Assembly (NCBI GenBank): GCA_025462865.1
Contig: JAOAPI010000171.1
Location: forward strand, 142,685-206,684
Length of the DNA stretch: 64,000 bases
Direction of reading: 5' to 3'
DNA from: Candidatus Sulfotelmatobacter sp.
Lineage (GTDB): Bacteria; Acidobacteriota; Terriglobia; Terriglobales; Acidobacteriaceae
The stretch's first letter is position 1, and every line of letters begins with the position of its first letter. The notes beneath the pieces were generated by a model. The model was not told the origin of the DNA, searched no databases, and saw only the letters and a list, made by a program, of their open reading frames with translations. Below are positions 10,801-19,468 of the stretch, piece by piece. A program made the position numbers and the translations under genes.

Positions 10801-11262
10801 ATGGGGATGCAAAGCCTGCTGCGCAAAGTCTTTCTCATCGACCTTCTTCAGGGGTTGAGGGTTACCTTTCGCTATCAAGATCCGAAGGAAATTTACACTG
10901 AGCAGTATCCAATGGAGCGGCCGCAGGTGGCAGAGCGCTACCGGGGCGCGCCGCGGTTGAACGTCAACCCAGATACTGACGAGACCATGTGCATCGCCTG
11001 CGATCTGTGCGCGCTGGCATGCCCGGAAAATCTGATCGTGGTCTCCAGCGCGCGCAACGAGCAAACCCGCCGCAAGGAACTTACCAACTTCACCTACGAC
11101 CTGAGCCGGTGCATGTTCTGCGGCCTGTGTGAAGACGCATGTCCCGTGGACGCGCTTGAACTCACGCAGGATTTCGAACTTGCCAGCTACACTCGTGAAG
11201 GCTGGATATGGGATCGCGAAACGCTGGAAAAAGGTCCGCAGCCCACGCAATACCGAAAGTAG
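10801..11262 (+). CDS. nuoI: NuoI-like 2x[4Fe-4S] ferredoxin (complex I subunit I type)
   Basis: 153 residues with two CxxCxxCxxxCP clusters: C64/C67/C70/C74 and C104/C107/C110/C114. The amphipathic N-terminus (LRKVFLIDLLQGLRVTFRY) and the YPMERP element match NADH-quinone oxidoreductase subunit I, which carries clusters N6a and N6b between the peripheral and membrane arms. It stands alone here: no other nuo gene is within the window, whereas nuoI normally sits between nuoH and nuoJ. It may be a second, detached copy or serve another redox complex. Family assignment is strong; the role as a working complex I subunit is inferred. Confidence 0.88.
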   Translation: MGMQSLLRKVFLIDLLQGLRVTFRYQDPKEIYTEQYPMERPQVAERYRGAPRLNVNPDTDETMCIACDLCALACPENLIVVSSARNEQTRRKELTNFTYDLSRCMFCGLCEDACPVDALELTQDFELASYTREGWIWDRETLEKGPQPTQYRK

Positions 11263-11328
11263 CCGCATCCTCCCACTTTGTCCGGGAAATAGCCTTGCTC
11301 GTTTGCCATTGCTTCATCGCCGAACTCC

Positions 11329-11910
11329 ATGGGCATTTTCGATGCTTTTCGCAAAGATGAAGTGACTGGCACGAAAGTCTTGGTGTGCCAGTTTGGACCT
11401 GATCTTCGGCCTAAGTTCGATGAGCAGGTGAAGTCCGATCTTCGGGTCTACCAGCGCTTTTATCCCTCTGCCTCCAGCGCCATGTTTACTTCCGTCGCAG
11501 AACTGCGCGGCGCGGTTGGCCATGGATATGACATTCTTCATCTGTTTTGCGATGTAAGCGAAAGCGGCATCATCAGCGATGCTTCCGGCGATCGCATCAC
11601 CGGGACTGAGCTTCTCAAGTCCGCTATCGATTCGAATGTGAAGCTCCTGTGGATCGGCAACGATAATGTACAGCAGGCTTATGACACGGGCTTCAAGACC
11701 AAGGGTCTGAAGATCAATGTCGTGCTGACCCTGCGCCGGCTGGGTTCGAACACGTCGTTATTCCTGGATAATCTTCTGACGAAGATGACGGCCGGCGAGA
11801 CTCTGTCGAAGGCCTGGATTGTGGCGGCGCAGCCCGAGGGCAAATCAGTTCAGCCTGATGTTCCCCACACAATTTCCTCGCTGGGGCGCGGCGCTGTTGT
11901 CTTGCGGTAG
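11329..11910 (+). CDS. Unknown protein with CHAT-like fold, catalytic residues not conserved
   Basis: 193 residues, soluble, no signal peptide. The stretch YDILHLFCDV, then DRITGTELL, LLWIGNDN and a C-terminal LTKMTAGETLSKAW resembles the order of conserved blocks in CHAT (caspase-like) domains. The usual second His-Gly and the catalytic Cys of CHAT peptidases are replaced here (CDV and GNDN), so a protease function is doubtful. It starts 66 nt after the NuoI-like gene on the same strand and may be co-transcribed. The CHAT resemblance is my pattern reading, not a database match; treat it as a conserved hypothetical protein. Confidence 0.6.
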   Translation: MGIFDAFRKDEVTGTKVLVCQFGPDLRPKFDEQVKSDLRVYQRFYPSASSAMFTSVAELRGAVGHGYDILHLFCDVSESGIISDASGDRITGTELLKSAIDSNVKLLWIGNDNVQQAYDTGFKTKGLKINVVLTLRRLGSNTSLFLDNLLTKMTAGETLSKAWIVAAQPEGKSVQPDVPHTISSLGRGAVVLR

Positions 11911-11945
11911 TTCCCCTCATTCTTCCAAACCCTGCACCAGAAAAA

Positions 11946-11973
11946 GCCCGCCGAAAATTTCTCCTCGGCGGGC
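11946..11973 (-). terminator. Rho-independent terminator of the ferritin-like gene
   Basis: A 9-bp perfect stem (GCCCGCCGA paired with TCGGCGGGC) around a 10-nt loop. Read on the minus strand it is followed directly by TTTTT. It lies about 30 nt after the stop of the minus-strand ferritin-like gene. Confidence 0.8.
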
Positions 11974-12004
11974 AAGAAATAACATTCATCGATACTACAA
12001 AACC

Positions 12005-13123
12005 TCAATCACGTTCAGGACGGGCCGCATCCGCGTCCTCTGCCAGATCGTGCAGGAGCGCGAAGAACTGTGGTGACTGGCCGATAAAGAGCCCGTCATT
12101 TGTGAGAGCTTTTACAGCGCCCATGGCAGCTCCCCTTGTTTCGGTGGGACGAATGATGGAACAGACCGGAAACTTCCGGCTGAGGAAGGGCGCTGGCTCG
12201 GGCATGATCAGGTTGGTCTGAAAGTTCTCTCCACCGAAGGGCGCGCTGTTCAGCTCGGGGAAAACCAAGCCGTTGGTGGGATCGGTCAGACGCTTGTAAT
12301 TGCCAGCCTTGTCCTGCCAAGTCTGAAAGTGGAAAGCCTCAGTGGGTCCGATGCTCAGCAGGATGCGCAACACTTGCGGGTTGGTGACTCTCTGAGCGAG
12401 CGAAGGGTAGAGGCTGGTACCGCCTTGCTCAATGGTTCCAAAGTGAAAGCCCGCGGTGTTTGCGATGGCCTGAATGTGGTCGTCCGGAGTCAGGTCTGCG
12501 TCAGTCCTTGGAATTGCGGGAAATTGTCCAGCAGCCAGACCCGGAATGGCTTGGGGAAATTTGAAGTTCGGGTCTAGATCAGGATTCTTGGTGCGAGCGC
12601 GATAGCGAGTCCACCAACTAGTGTCCACCGTGAGCTGCATCAAGTTAGTGAGTCGTCCGATTTGCTGGGCGCCTGTCGCCTTGCTGCTGGGCAAGGTGCG
12701 GAACTGATCGAAACTGACTGTGTCCGCGCCCTTGAAAGCCAGATAGGCATTGATAAAGTTCTGGTGAGTGAACTCGTCTTCAGTATTGTCGTGAATGTAT
12801 TGCGCCATGTCCCCGTCGAGGAACGAGAGCGCCGCTGTGTATACGGGATTGCCAGTTCCGCCGGGCACCTCCTGGTCCTGGATACCTCCAAGTTCGTTGT
12901 ACTGCTGCCAGAGATCGGTCTCCAGGATTTCCGCTGCCGCCAGAAATCTGAGGATCGCGGCATCTCCCTTGGTTAGCTGGCCGCTTTTCTCTTCGGCAAA
13001 AGCGGGTAGGTCGTGGCCTAACAGAGCTGAACCAACTGTTGCGGCTCCGGCTACGACGAGACTCTTCTTCATGAACGAGCGGCGGTCAGAGGGTTTCTTG
13101 GTTCCATTCAGTAGGTCCTTCAC
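12005..13123 (-). CDS. Tat-exported ferritin-like domain protein
   Basis: 372 residues from the GTG at 13123, which is preceded by AAGGAGA at good spacing; an open frame upstream of it lacks such a site. The N-terminus carries a twin-arginine type signal (DRRSFMKKSLVVAGAATVG) followed by a hydrophobic stretch and an ALPAFA-like cleavage region. The mature part has the helical pattern of the ferritin-like family PF13668 (also called desiccation-related proteins): AAEILETDLWQQY, then DNTEDEFTHQNFINAYL, which can supply Glu and His ligands. It probably folds as a periplasmic four-helix bundle; metal binding or oxidase activity is unproven for this family. Confidence 0.82.
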   Translation of the reverse strand: MKDLLNGTKKPSDRRSFMKKSLVVAGAATVGSALLGHDLPAFAEEKSGQLTKGDAAILRFLAAAEILETDLWQQYNELGGIQDQEVPGGTGNPVYTAALSFLDGDMAQYIHDNTEDEFTHQNFINAYLAFKGADTVSFDQFRTLPSSKATGAQQIGRLTNLMQLTVDTSWWTRYRARTKNPDLDPNFKFPQAIPGLAAGQFPAIPRTDADLTPDDHIQAIANTAGFHFGTIEQGGTSLYPSLAQRVTNPQVLRILLSIGPTEAFHFQTWQDKAGNYKRLTDPTNGLVFPELNSAPFGGENFQTNLIMPEPAPFLSRKFPVCSIIRPTETRGAAMGAVKALTNDGLFIGQSPQFFALLHDLAEDADAARPERD

Positions 13124-13346
13124 GGTGTTCTCCTTTGAAGTATTTGAAGTAGAAGTAGGGAGGGAGTCTTCCCAGGGCTCGCTAAAAGAAGGCTGCCACC
13201 GACCCCGCAATGATGAGCAACATATTCCCAGTCAATGTCATTGGCCTGTAAATTTCTTGTAACGTTTTTGCCTAAGGAGAAAGACAAGAACTACGCAAGC
13301 TGTGCGGCGATCCCGAATACCAGCGAATTCGCGGGACAGTCCTGAG

Positions 13347-13937
13347 CTAAATTGTCTCTCCGGCATCGACGAGCTTTGTTTCCGGCAGGAAATACATTGC
13401 GGGGATCAAGGCGAAGATGAAGAAGGATACATAGATCGAGAAGTAGGCCAGCGGAGCGGATAGCAGGTAGAGCGCGCCGGAGAGAACATTTTTGCGCTGG
13501 ATGCGCTCGTGATATTCGGTCATGGCGAAATCGTGGCGGCTCTGGTGGATCAACTCCAAGCGGAGAAGATAAAATCCCGACGCGCACAGGCAGAGGTCGA
13601 GCCCGTAGAGCGCGACCGCCATCGGCTCGCGGTAATTCTTGCCGATGAAATCGGTGACGAAGGGGACCAGCGACATCCAAAAGAGCAGGTAGAGATTCGA
13701 CCACAAAAGACGCGCCGTGACGGAGTGCACCGCGTGGATGAGATGGTGATGGTTTACCCACATGATCGCCGCCACCAGGAAGCTGAGCGCGTAGCTGACG
13801 AATACGGGCGCAACTTTAAGGACCGCTGCAAGTGTCGGCTGCGCCGGCGCGCGCAGTTCGAGCACCATGATCGTGATAATGATGGCGATCACGCCGTCGC
13901 TGAAAGCTTAGAGGCGGTTTGTACTCATTTCGGACAT
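13347..13937 (-). pseudogene. TMEM175-family potassium channel gene with an early in-frame stop
   Basis: Translation from the ATG at 13937 gives MSEMSTNRL, then a TAA at 13908-13910, then AFSDGVIAIIIT and 170 more residues of normal family sequence. TMEM175/DUF1211 proteins normally read NRLEAFSDGV there, so a GAA codon has become TAA by one G-to-T change. The rest is intact: about five or six hydrophobic helices, the VNHHHL motif and a proper C-terminus. A GTG at 13890 could restart translation, but that would remove the F-S-D signature that forms the pore-lining helix start. So it is either a recent pseudogene, a sequencing error, or an N-terminally shortened protein. Confidence 0.8.
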
Positions 13938-14059
13938 AAGCTTTCAGCTGTCAGTGAAATCTATAGCTCTCGACACCACTCGCGTCCGTCAGGGGACAAT
14001 CTACACCTTACGGGCTAAGCTTTCACTGATGGCTGAGAGCTGATAGCTGACGGCTGCTG
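13938..14059. repeat. Inverted pair of AGCTGA-type intergenic repeats
   Basis: AAGCTTTCAGCTGTCAGTG at 13938-13956 is mirrored by AAGCTTTCACTGATGGCTG at 14017-14035, which continues as GAGAGCTGATAGCTGACGGC. The second arm runs into the last codons of aguA, whose C-terminal tail SAISSQPSVKA is therefore repeat-derived. A similar AGCTGACAGCTG block occurs at 60061-60095. Confidence 0.6.
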
Positions 14060-15184
14060 TTGAGTCATGCAATGCATGGTGCCCAGTCCCCAGACGAGGT
14101 CTCCCGAAAAAATGGGAACGATCTCGCGCTTGGGGAAGAGCTGTGTTAGTGAGTTAAGCGCGACGCGATCGTTGGGATCGTTGAAGACAGGCACCAGCAC
14201 AATGCCATTGGCAATGTAGAAGTTTGCGTAGCTCGCGGGAAGGCGCCGCTGTTCGAAGATTACGGGTGCGGGCATGGGAATTTCCACGATGTTCAGTGGT
14301 TTTCCGTCCTGATCGCGCGCGGCTTGCAGGCGGCGAAGATTGGCGCGCAAGGGCTGGTGATTTGCGTCCCGAGAATTGTTCTCGACCATTGTGATGACCG
14401 TGTCTCGAGAAACGAAGCGGGTGAGATCGTCGACGTGACCGTGAGTGTCGTCGCCAACAATGCCGCGGCCCAGCCAGATCACATGCGGCGCGCCCAGGTA
14501 GTCGGCGAAGAGCTTTTCGTAATTGGGGCGCGACATGCTCGGGTTCCGTTGCTGGATTTTGCTGAGCAGGCATTCTTCGGTGGTGAGAATGGTGCCGCGT
14601 CCGTTGACGTCAATGGAGCCGCCTTCGAGGACGACGCGAGTGTTGCGATGCAGCGGACGTATTTCACGACACTTGGCGGCGTGGGACATCAAGCTGCCGA
14701 TCTTTTCGTCAAGCCGCCAGTTCGAATATTTGGCCCAGGCATTGAAGCGGAACTTTGTGGCGAGGAGGCTGGGGTTGCGGTGCTGTCGGCTTTCGCGGGC
14801 GGGGGCGTCCGCGCTACAGGTGACGAAGATGCAGCCTGAGTCGCGCAACCAGACGCGGTTGCTCGGCCACCGGTGGAAGTGGACGTTTGCGAAAAGTGCG
14901 TTTGCGCGATCGAGTAGCTTGCGGGCTTGGCGTTGGACGGCAGCGCTGTTGACGATCAGTTCGACACGCTCATGGCGCGCTAGATTGCGGATGATTTCGG
15001 CGTAGACCCACGGGATCGGATCGAACTTGCCAGGCCAATCTCCGTGGTAATGTGGCCAAGCCAGCCAGGTCGCTTCGTGCGGCTCCCACTCGGCGGGCAT
15101 CCGGTAACCGAGGGAAGCGGGAGTCTCGGACGCCGATATGAGACTTAAAGTGTTACTTGAAGTAGCGCGAGAACGCTTCGTCAC
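14015..15184 (-). CDS. aguA: Agmatine deiminase (agmatine iminohydrolase)
   Basis: 389 residues of the peptidyl-arginine-deiminase fold. Family signatures are MPAEWEPHEATWLAWPH near residues 29-45, the substrate-binding VLEGGSIDVNGRGTILTTEECLL split over two strands, the DDTHGHVDDL segment with the catalytic His, and the active-site C372 in TMHCMTQQ. It hydrolyses agmatine to N-carbamoylputrescine and ammonia. It starts 8 nt after the stop of aguB, so the two form an operon. The first ~28 residues are not conserved-looking and the GTG start is weak, so translation may begin nearer MPAEW. The last residues derive from an intergenic repeat. Confidence 0.92.
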   Translation of the reverse strand: MTKRSRATSSNTLSLISASETPASLGYRMPAEWEPHEATWLAWPHYHGDWPGKFDPIPWVYAEIIRNLARHERVELIVNSAAVQRQARKLLDRANALFANVHFHRWPSNRVWLRDSGCIFVTCSADAPARESRQHRNPSLLATKFRFNAWAKYSNWRLDEKIGSLMSHAAKCREIRPLHRNTRVVLEGGSIDVNGRGTILTTEECLLSKIQQRNPSMSRPNYEKLFADYLGAPHVIWLGRGIVGDDTHGHVDDLTRFVSRDTVITMVENNSRDANHQPLRANLRRLQAARDQDGKPLNIVEIPMPAPVIFEQRRLPASYANFYIANGIVLVPVFNDPNDRVALNSLTQLFPKREIVPIFSGDLVWGLGTMHCMTQQQPSAISSQPSVKA

Positions 15185-15192
15185 GGCGGCGT

Positions 15193-16101
15193 TTACCGTC
15201 CATCCAGCAAACGGCTGGAGATGGGGGCATAGGCATCAATTCGCCGATCGCGCAGAAAGGGCCAGTTGCGGCGGATGTCTTCCAGAGCTTTCAGGTCGAC
15301 ATCGCCGATCAGAATTTCTTCGCGGTCATTAGACGCTTCCGCTATGACGCGACCAAACGGATCGCAGAAAAATGATCCACCCCAGAATTCCAATCCCTGG
15401 CCCGGACTGGACTTGCCACGCACGTTGCCGGTTTCGAAACCCACGCGGTTGATGACCGCGACGTACACGCCATTGGCGATGGCATGGGCACGCTGGATGG
15501 TGCGCCACGCATCGTGCTGCGCCTCGCCGAACTCAGCTTTCTCCGAAGGATGCCAACCAATCGCCGTCGGATAGAAGAGTACAGACGCGCCCTGCAGCGC
15601 GGTCAGGCGGGCGCCCTCGGGAAACCACTGGTCCCAGCAGACCAGCGTGCCCAGGCGTCCTGCGCTGGTATCGAGGGCGCGGAATCCTAGATCGCCCGGA
15701 GTGAAGTAGAACTTTTCGTAATAGAGCGGATCGTCGGGGATGTGCATCTTGCGGTAGAGCCCACGCAGCGATCCATCGGAATCAAAAATGGCAGCGGTAT
15801 TGTGGTAGATGCCGGGAGCGCGCTTCTCAAACAGCGATCCAATCAGCACCACACTATGCTGGCGAGCTGCAGCTGCCAGCTTTTCGCTGGCGGGGCCGGG
15901 AATCGGTTCAGCCAAATCGAACAGGGAATGATCTTCGCGCTGGCAAAAATATTGGGTCTGAAACAATTCGGGCAGGCAGACCACTTGCGCTCCGCGACCC
16001 GCGGCATCGGCTACGCGTTCCAAAGCTTTTTGCAAATTCTGTTCGGGCTCCGGGCCGCAGGACATCTGCACCAGGGCTACGCGAAATTTATCAGGGGGCA
16101 C
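15193..16101 (-). CDS. aguB: N-carbamoylputrescine amidase
   Basis: A 302-residue nitrilase-superfamily enzyme with the catalytic triad E45 (LPELF), K118 (YRKMHIPDD) and C155 (LVCWDQWFPE). The sequence around it (YYEKFYFTPGD, ARLTALQGA) is that of N-carbamoylputrescine amidase rather than a general nitrilase. It splits N-carbamoylputrescine to putrescine, carbon dioxide and ammonia, directly after AguA. It is the first gene of the aguB-aguA operon on the minus strand. A repeat-rich gap lies upstream. Confidence 0.94.
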   Translation of the reverse strand: MPPDKFRVALVQMSCGPEPEQNLQKALERVADAAGRGAQVVCLPELFQTQYFCQREDHSLFDLAEPIPGPASEKLAAAARQHSVVLIGSLFEKRAPGIYHNTAAIFDSDGSLRGLYRKMHIPDDPLYYEKFYFTPGDLGFRALDTSAGRLGTLVCWDQWFPEGARLTALQGASVLFYPTAIGWHPSEKAEFGEAQHDAWRTIQRAHAIANGVYVAVINRVGFETGNVRGKSSPGQGLEFWGGSFFCDPFGRVIAEASNDREEILIGDVDLKALEDIRRNWPFLRDRRIDAYAPISSRLLDGR

Positions 16102-16134
16102 GCGCGGATTCCTCTCTGGGGATCAATATAGCAT

Positions 16135-16195
16135 TTGGTTCGCGTCGTTGGTCGTTGGTCGCAGGTCGTTGGCGGTTCGTCGTTCGCCAAACCTC
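16135..16195. repeat. GTCGTTGGTCG-type tandem-like intergenic repeat
   Basis: The gap before aguB is made of imperfect repeats of GTCGTTGGTCG and GTTCGTCGTTCG. A similar block occurs at about 28258-28295 between the two cyclophilin genes. It is a low-complexity intergenic element of unknown role. Confidence 0.5.
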
Positions 16196-16198
16196 GAA

Positions 16199-17182
16199 CT
16201 AGGGCTTTCGTTGTGATTGTGGGCGGTGAGTTGCGAACGCGCGGGCCAGGCGCTGGTTGCCGGCTACAATCTCTTCCAGCCGCTTCACGATCTCGGCGGA
16301 GGGCATGGCGCGGAGGATGGCTTCGATGGCAGTTTCGGCATGCAGGGATTCTGTGCGCACCAGATCCAAGAGGAATTCGAGCGCTTCATCCTGGCGAGTG
16401 AGAGCGATGGCGGAAAGCACTACGGAACAAAACCAAGGGTCAGCCTCTTTAGCGAAGCGTTCTCGCAGCGTTTCGAAACCTTGCGCGGAATGCGTGCCGG
16501 CAATGGCCAGGGCTGCTTCTGCGGCCGCATCGTCGGCAGAGGCGAGGAAACGGCTCACCCAGGAAATGGCGGTGGGGCCTTCGGTCCGAAGGATACCGCT
16601 GTAGCATGCGGCAAGGACTTCTGGTTCATCGGAACCGAGAGTGGCTCTGAGGCGCAGCAAGAGTGCAGCGGAGGGCGACGCCACCTGCTCGATGGCGCGA
16701 ACCGCCTCTACACGAACGGACTTGTCTTTGTCCGCTAGCAGCTCGACTAAGTGTGCGAGCAAGTCGGGCTCGGAGAGGCTGCGGCACTGCACGAGAGCTA
16801 GAGCGCAGGTTGCCCGAAGAGTTCCGGCGGTATCGGAACTGCCGCCCCACACGGGCTCGAGCTGGATATGGCGCATGCCGCGAAGAAAGACCGCGGCGTC
16901 CTGATGTTCGAAGCCAGCGAGAGCGCGGCTCAACGCATTCTTGGCCCAGCATTGCGGATCGCTCTTGATGGCATCGGAGAAGAAACGGTCGAATGCAAGT
17001 AGCAGCTCCGGAATCAGTTGAGGCAGTTGCAGCGTGCGGACCAGATCAGCCGCTTTAGCAACGACGAAGTTGTTGCGATGAGCCAGTGCTTTGCGCAGCG
17101 CTTCGATGGAGACCTCTGGCGGTTGCTGGCGAAGTTCGTCCAGAGCAGCGAGTTGTTCTTCGAACTTGCGCTTCCCGGGCAT
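16199..17182 (-). CDS. HEAT-repeat protein of unknown function
   Basis: About 327 residues from the ATG at 17182 (MPGKRKFEEQLAALDEL); an earlier start at 17245 is open but less likely. The protein is almost wholly alpha-helical, with repeated motifs such as DKSVRVEAVRAIEQVA and SDEPEVLAACYSGILRT that mark HEAT/ARM repeats. Such scaffolds bind proteins or nucleic acid. It lies between the agmatine genes and a deoxyhypusine-synthase-like gene. Eukaryotic deoxyhypusine hydroxylase is also a HEAT protein, but this one has no His-Glu metal-binding pairs, so that function is not supported. No signal peptide. Confidence 0.75.
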   Translation of the reverse strand: MPGKRKFEEQLAALDELRQQPPEVSIEALRKALAHRNNFVVAKAADLVRTLQLPQLIPELLLAFDRFFSDAIKSDPQCWAKNALSRALAGFEHQDAAVFLRGMRHIQLEPVWGGSSDTAGTLRATCALALVQCRSLSEPDLLAHLVELLADKDKSVRVEAVRAIEQVASPSAALLLRLRATLGSDEPEVLAACYSGILRTEGPTAISWVSRFLASADDAAAEAALAIAGTHSAQGFETLRERFAKEADPWFCSVVLSAIALTRQDEALEFLLDLVRTESLHAETAIEAILRAMPSAEIVKRLEEIVAGNQRLARAFATHRPQSQRKP

Positions 17183-17253
17183 AGGGGAGAGTGTAACGCC
17201 GCGTGTGCGGGACGCGATCTCAAGTCTCGTGTTCGGCGCAGGCAAAGAGCATT

Positions 17254-17285
17254 TTAACCACGAAGGACACTAAGGTTCACGAAGG
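17254..17285. repeat. Dispersed ACCACGAAGG intergenic repeat, copy 1
   Basis: TTAACCACGAAGGACACTAA followed by GGTTCACGAAGG. An inverted relative lies at 51152-51184, and a looser relative follows icd at 26219-26302. This class of ACCACGAAGGxACACGAAGG element is intergenic in all three cases. Confidence 0.5.
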
Positions 17286-17382
17286 TTTTGACTTCGCCGA
17301 ATCCTTCACTCGTGGCATCCTTTCACGCTGTTCCTGTAAAGTAGTTGGTCGGGAGATTGGATTTGGAACTGGAGGAGTTATC

Positions 17383-18522
17383 TTGAAACAAGGCAATCAT
17401 AGCAGCGGGCATTCTGCGGGAAAGTCGCACGGAGGCGAGGGTGTGGAGCGTCATTTGCACAATCCCATTGCAGACCGGCTGATTCCGCTGGAGCCGCTCG
17501 ATCTGCGAAAAGTAAAGTCGATCGATGACCTGGTGAGGGCGATGTCGAAAACGGCTTTTACCGGGCGCCAGCTGGGAGAGGCTGCGGACGTGCTTGAGGC
17601 AATGGCTCGCGACGAAGATTGTTTTGTCGTGATGACGCTGTCGGGCGCTATGACGGTGGCGAAGCAAGGACTGATCGTGACCGAGTTGATCGACCGCGGT
17701 ATCGTGAACGCCGTAGTTTCAACCGGCGCGCTGATGGCGCATGGACTAGTCGAGGCGACCGGCCGCGCTCATTTTCGCCACAACCCTGAAGTAACGGATG
17801 AAGAACTTTACGAGCAGGGGTACAACCGCGTCTATGACACGCTGGAGCCTGAGCAGAATCTGGACGACGTCGAAGAAGTGATGTCGGCGGTGCTCGAGGG
17901 CTGGGATCACAACGAAACGATGTGCTCCTACAAACTGAATCACGCCATTGGAGCGTATCTGGCGAAAACTGTTGGAGATCAGCGTGGCATTCTGAAATCT
18001 GCCCATCAGATGGGCGTACCGGTATTTGTGCCGGCGTTCAGCGATTCCGAGATGGGGCTGGACACTGCGCTGAACAATCGTCTGCGGGAATCGACCGGCA
18101 GACACAAAATAAGGTTTGATCCCTTTGAGGATCTCGAGCATTTCGCAGCAACGTTATTGCGACAAAAAAAATTGGGCATCATGACCATCGGCGGCGGAGT
18201 GCCGCGCAATTGGTCGCAGCAGTTCGGTCCATTCTGCGAATTGCGCCACCGCCGCCTGGGAGAGAATGTTCCGCTGAAGCGTTATCACTACGGCCTGCGG
18301 ATTTGTCCAGAGCCGGTTTACTGGGGAGGACTGTCGGGCAGTCCCTACAGCGAGGCGATTTCATGGGGAAAGTTTGTACCCCCGGCGGAAGGCGGCAGAT
18401 TCGGCGAAGTGTTTGTGGATGCTACGGTGGGATTACCGCTGATTGTGGCGGCGGTGCTGGAGCGGTTGGATAAGAAGGGGAGCAAGGCTAACAAGGGAAA
18501 AACCGCGGCAGCGAGGAAATAA
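17383..18522 (+). CDS. Deoxyhypusine-synthase-like aminobutyltransferase
   Basis: 379 residues from a TTG at 17383 with a strong GGAGGAG ribosome site; the open frame upstream runs through a repeat and is not coding. The protein matches the deoxyhypusine synthase family throughout: VVMTLSGAMTVAKQG, VNAVVSTGA, VFVPAFSDSEMG, TIGGGVPRNW and SEAISWGKF, with K330 at the position of the imine-forming lysine of DHS. Bacteria lack eIF5A, so it is unlikely to modify that protein; homologues can transfer the aminobutyl group to putrescine, giving homospermidine. The nearby arginine-to-putrescine genes support a polyamine role. The exact acceptor is inferred. Confidence 0.88.
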   Translation: MKQGNHSSGHSAGKSHGGEGVERHLHNPIADRLIPLEPLDLRKVKSIDDLVRAMSKTAFTGRQLGEAADVLEAMARDEDCFVVMTLSGAMTVAKQGLIVTELIDRGIVNAVVSTGALMAHGLVEATGRAHFRHNPEVTDEELYEQGYNRVYDTLEPEQNLDDVEEVMSAVLEGWDHNETMCSYKLNHAIGAYLAKTVGDQRGILKSAHQMGVPVFVPAFSDSEMGLDTALNNRLRESTGRHKIRFDPFEDLEHFAATLLRQKKLGIMTIGGGVPRNWSQQFGPFCELRHRRLGENVPLKRYHYGLRICPEPVYWGGLSGSPYSEAISWGKFVPPAEGGRFGEVFVDATVGLPLIVAAVLERLDKKGSKANKGKTAAARK

Positions 18523-18545
18523 GGTCGCTGGTGTTTCGAAAGGGA

Positions 18546-18560
18546 GCGACTTCTAGTCGC
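18546..18560. repeat. Short stem-loop GCGAC-TTCTA-GTCGC between convergent genes
   Basis: A perfect 5-bp stem with a 5-nt loop, followed by GCC. It resembles the larger GGCACGACT hairpin at 62802-62821 and lies between the DHS-like gene and a convergent DUF2934 gene. It has no T-tract, so termination is doubtful. Confidence 0.4.
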
Positions 18561-18619
18561 GCCGTAAGAGCCAAAGAAGAAATAACAGCGGCTTCAGTCA
18601 TGACAGCCAGCGTGAGACT

Positions 18620-18904
18620 CTACGCGCCCGCCTCCGAGGTGGATGACCCGCTCACCGCGAACTGCCCCTCGTTTGTGTCCTCAACGTCATTCGACGGTAC
18701 TGCCTCCGCTCGCGTCTTGCGGTAGAGCGGTGCCAAAATGCTGTTTTCGAGCACACGATTTTCCGCTTCCACCCAGTCTTGCAGAGCAAGGCCTTCGGCC
18801 TGACCACGCTGGTCGTAGAGGTGCTGTGCGTGGAGCCGAATCTTCCTTTCAAGCAACTCGGTCATGAGCGCCTGCTGCTTCTGTCTTCGGGTATCGTTAT
18901 CCAA
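18620..18904 (-). CDS. DUF2934-type small protein
   Basis: 94 residues, starting with TTG at 18904 and an AAGAGGA ribosome site. The block IRLHAQHLYDQRGQAEGLAL with QDWVEAENRVL following fits the DUF2934 pattern (helix, Arg-Gly turn, DWxxAE), common in small acidobacterial and proteobacterial proteins of unknown role. The acidic, serine-rich tail is probably disordered. It is convergent with the DHS-like gene. Confidence 0.68.
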   Translation of the reverse strand: MDNDTRRQKQQALMTELLERKIRLHAQHLYDQRGQAEGLALQDWVEAENRVLENSILAPLYRKTRAEAVPSNDVEDTNEGQFAVSGSSTSEAGA

Positions 18905-19198
18905 AACTATTCCTCTTGCTTGAACAGGTATTTTCCTACAGTTCCATGATACGGGAATGCTGTTAACGGAAGATTACATTCTGTAGCGCGGGAGGTTACT
19001 AAAGTACTAGCACCTCATGTTTAGATGCCCGGCTCCCCCCGGCAGTCGCAATAATCAGCTAACTCATTGGTTCCAGGACAAAAGACACTGGCGCTCGTTA
19101 GCAACAAGCGGCGCTAGAAGGCTTCGCTAGCGATATGATCCACTCCATTGTTCCCTTGGTAAGGATGATGTGGTAAAGTAAGGAATCGAGGCTCACCC

Positions 19199-19438
19199 AT
19201 GCAGAAGCAGGCCACCATTACCAGCAAGGGGCAGATCACGGTTCCGCTGGAGGTGCGGAAGATTCTTGGCGTCCGCGCCGGCGACAAGCTGATGTTCGAG
19301 GATGACGAAACCGGTGTCCGTGTGCGCCCTGTGCGCAGTCAAAGCACGTTCTCCAAGTATCGAGGAATAGGCAATCCAGGCATTGCCCCAGGGCGGAAGG
19401 GCATCGCCCGCTGGCTACGAGAAATGCGCGGGGAATGA
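19199..19438 (+). CDS. AbrB/SpoVT-type antitoxin (VapB-like)
   Basis: 79 residues. The first 50 form a swapped-hairpin AbrB domain: ITSKGQITVPLEVRKILGV, GDKLMFEDDE. The C-terminal tail (KGIARWLREMRGE) is the usual toxin-binding helix. It would bind its own promoter and neutralise the PIN protein encoded 30 nt downstream. The ribosome site GAGG precedes the ATG. Confidence 0.9.
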   Translation: MQKQATITSKGQITVPLEVRKILGVRAGDKLMFEDDETGVRVRPVRSQSTFSKYRGIGNPGIAPGRKGIARWLREMRGE

Positions 19439-19468
19439 CGCCGCAGCAACCTCGGCAGCGACCTTAGA

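Noticed and set aside
13509..14018. 169-residue plus-strand frame
   Set aside because: Antisense to the TMEM175 coding region and rich in Arg/Asp from reversed codons.
16199..17182. HEAT-repeat gene next to the DHS-like gene as a deoxyhypusine hydroxylase
   Set aside because: DOHH is a HEAT protein, but the His-Glu metal-binding pairs it needs are absent in this sequence.
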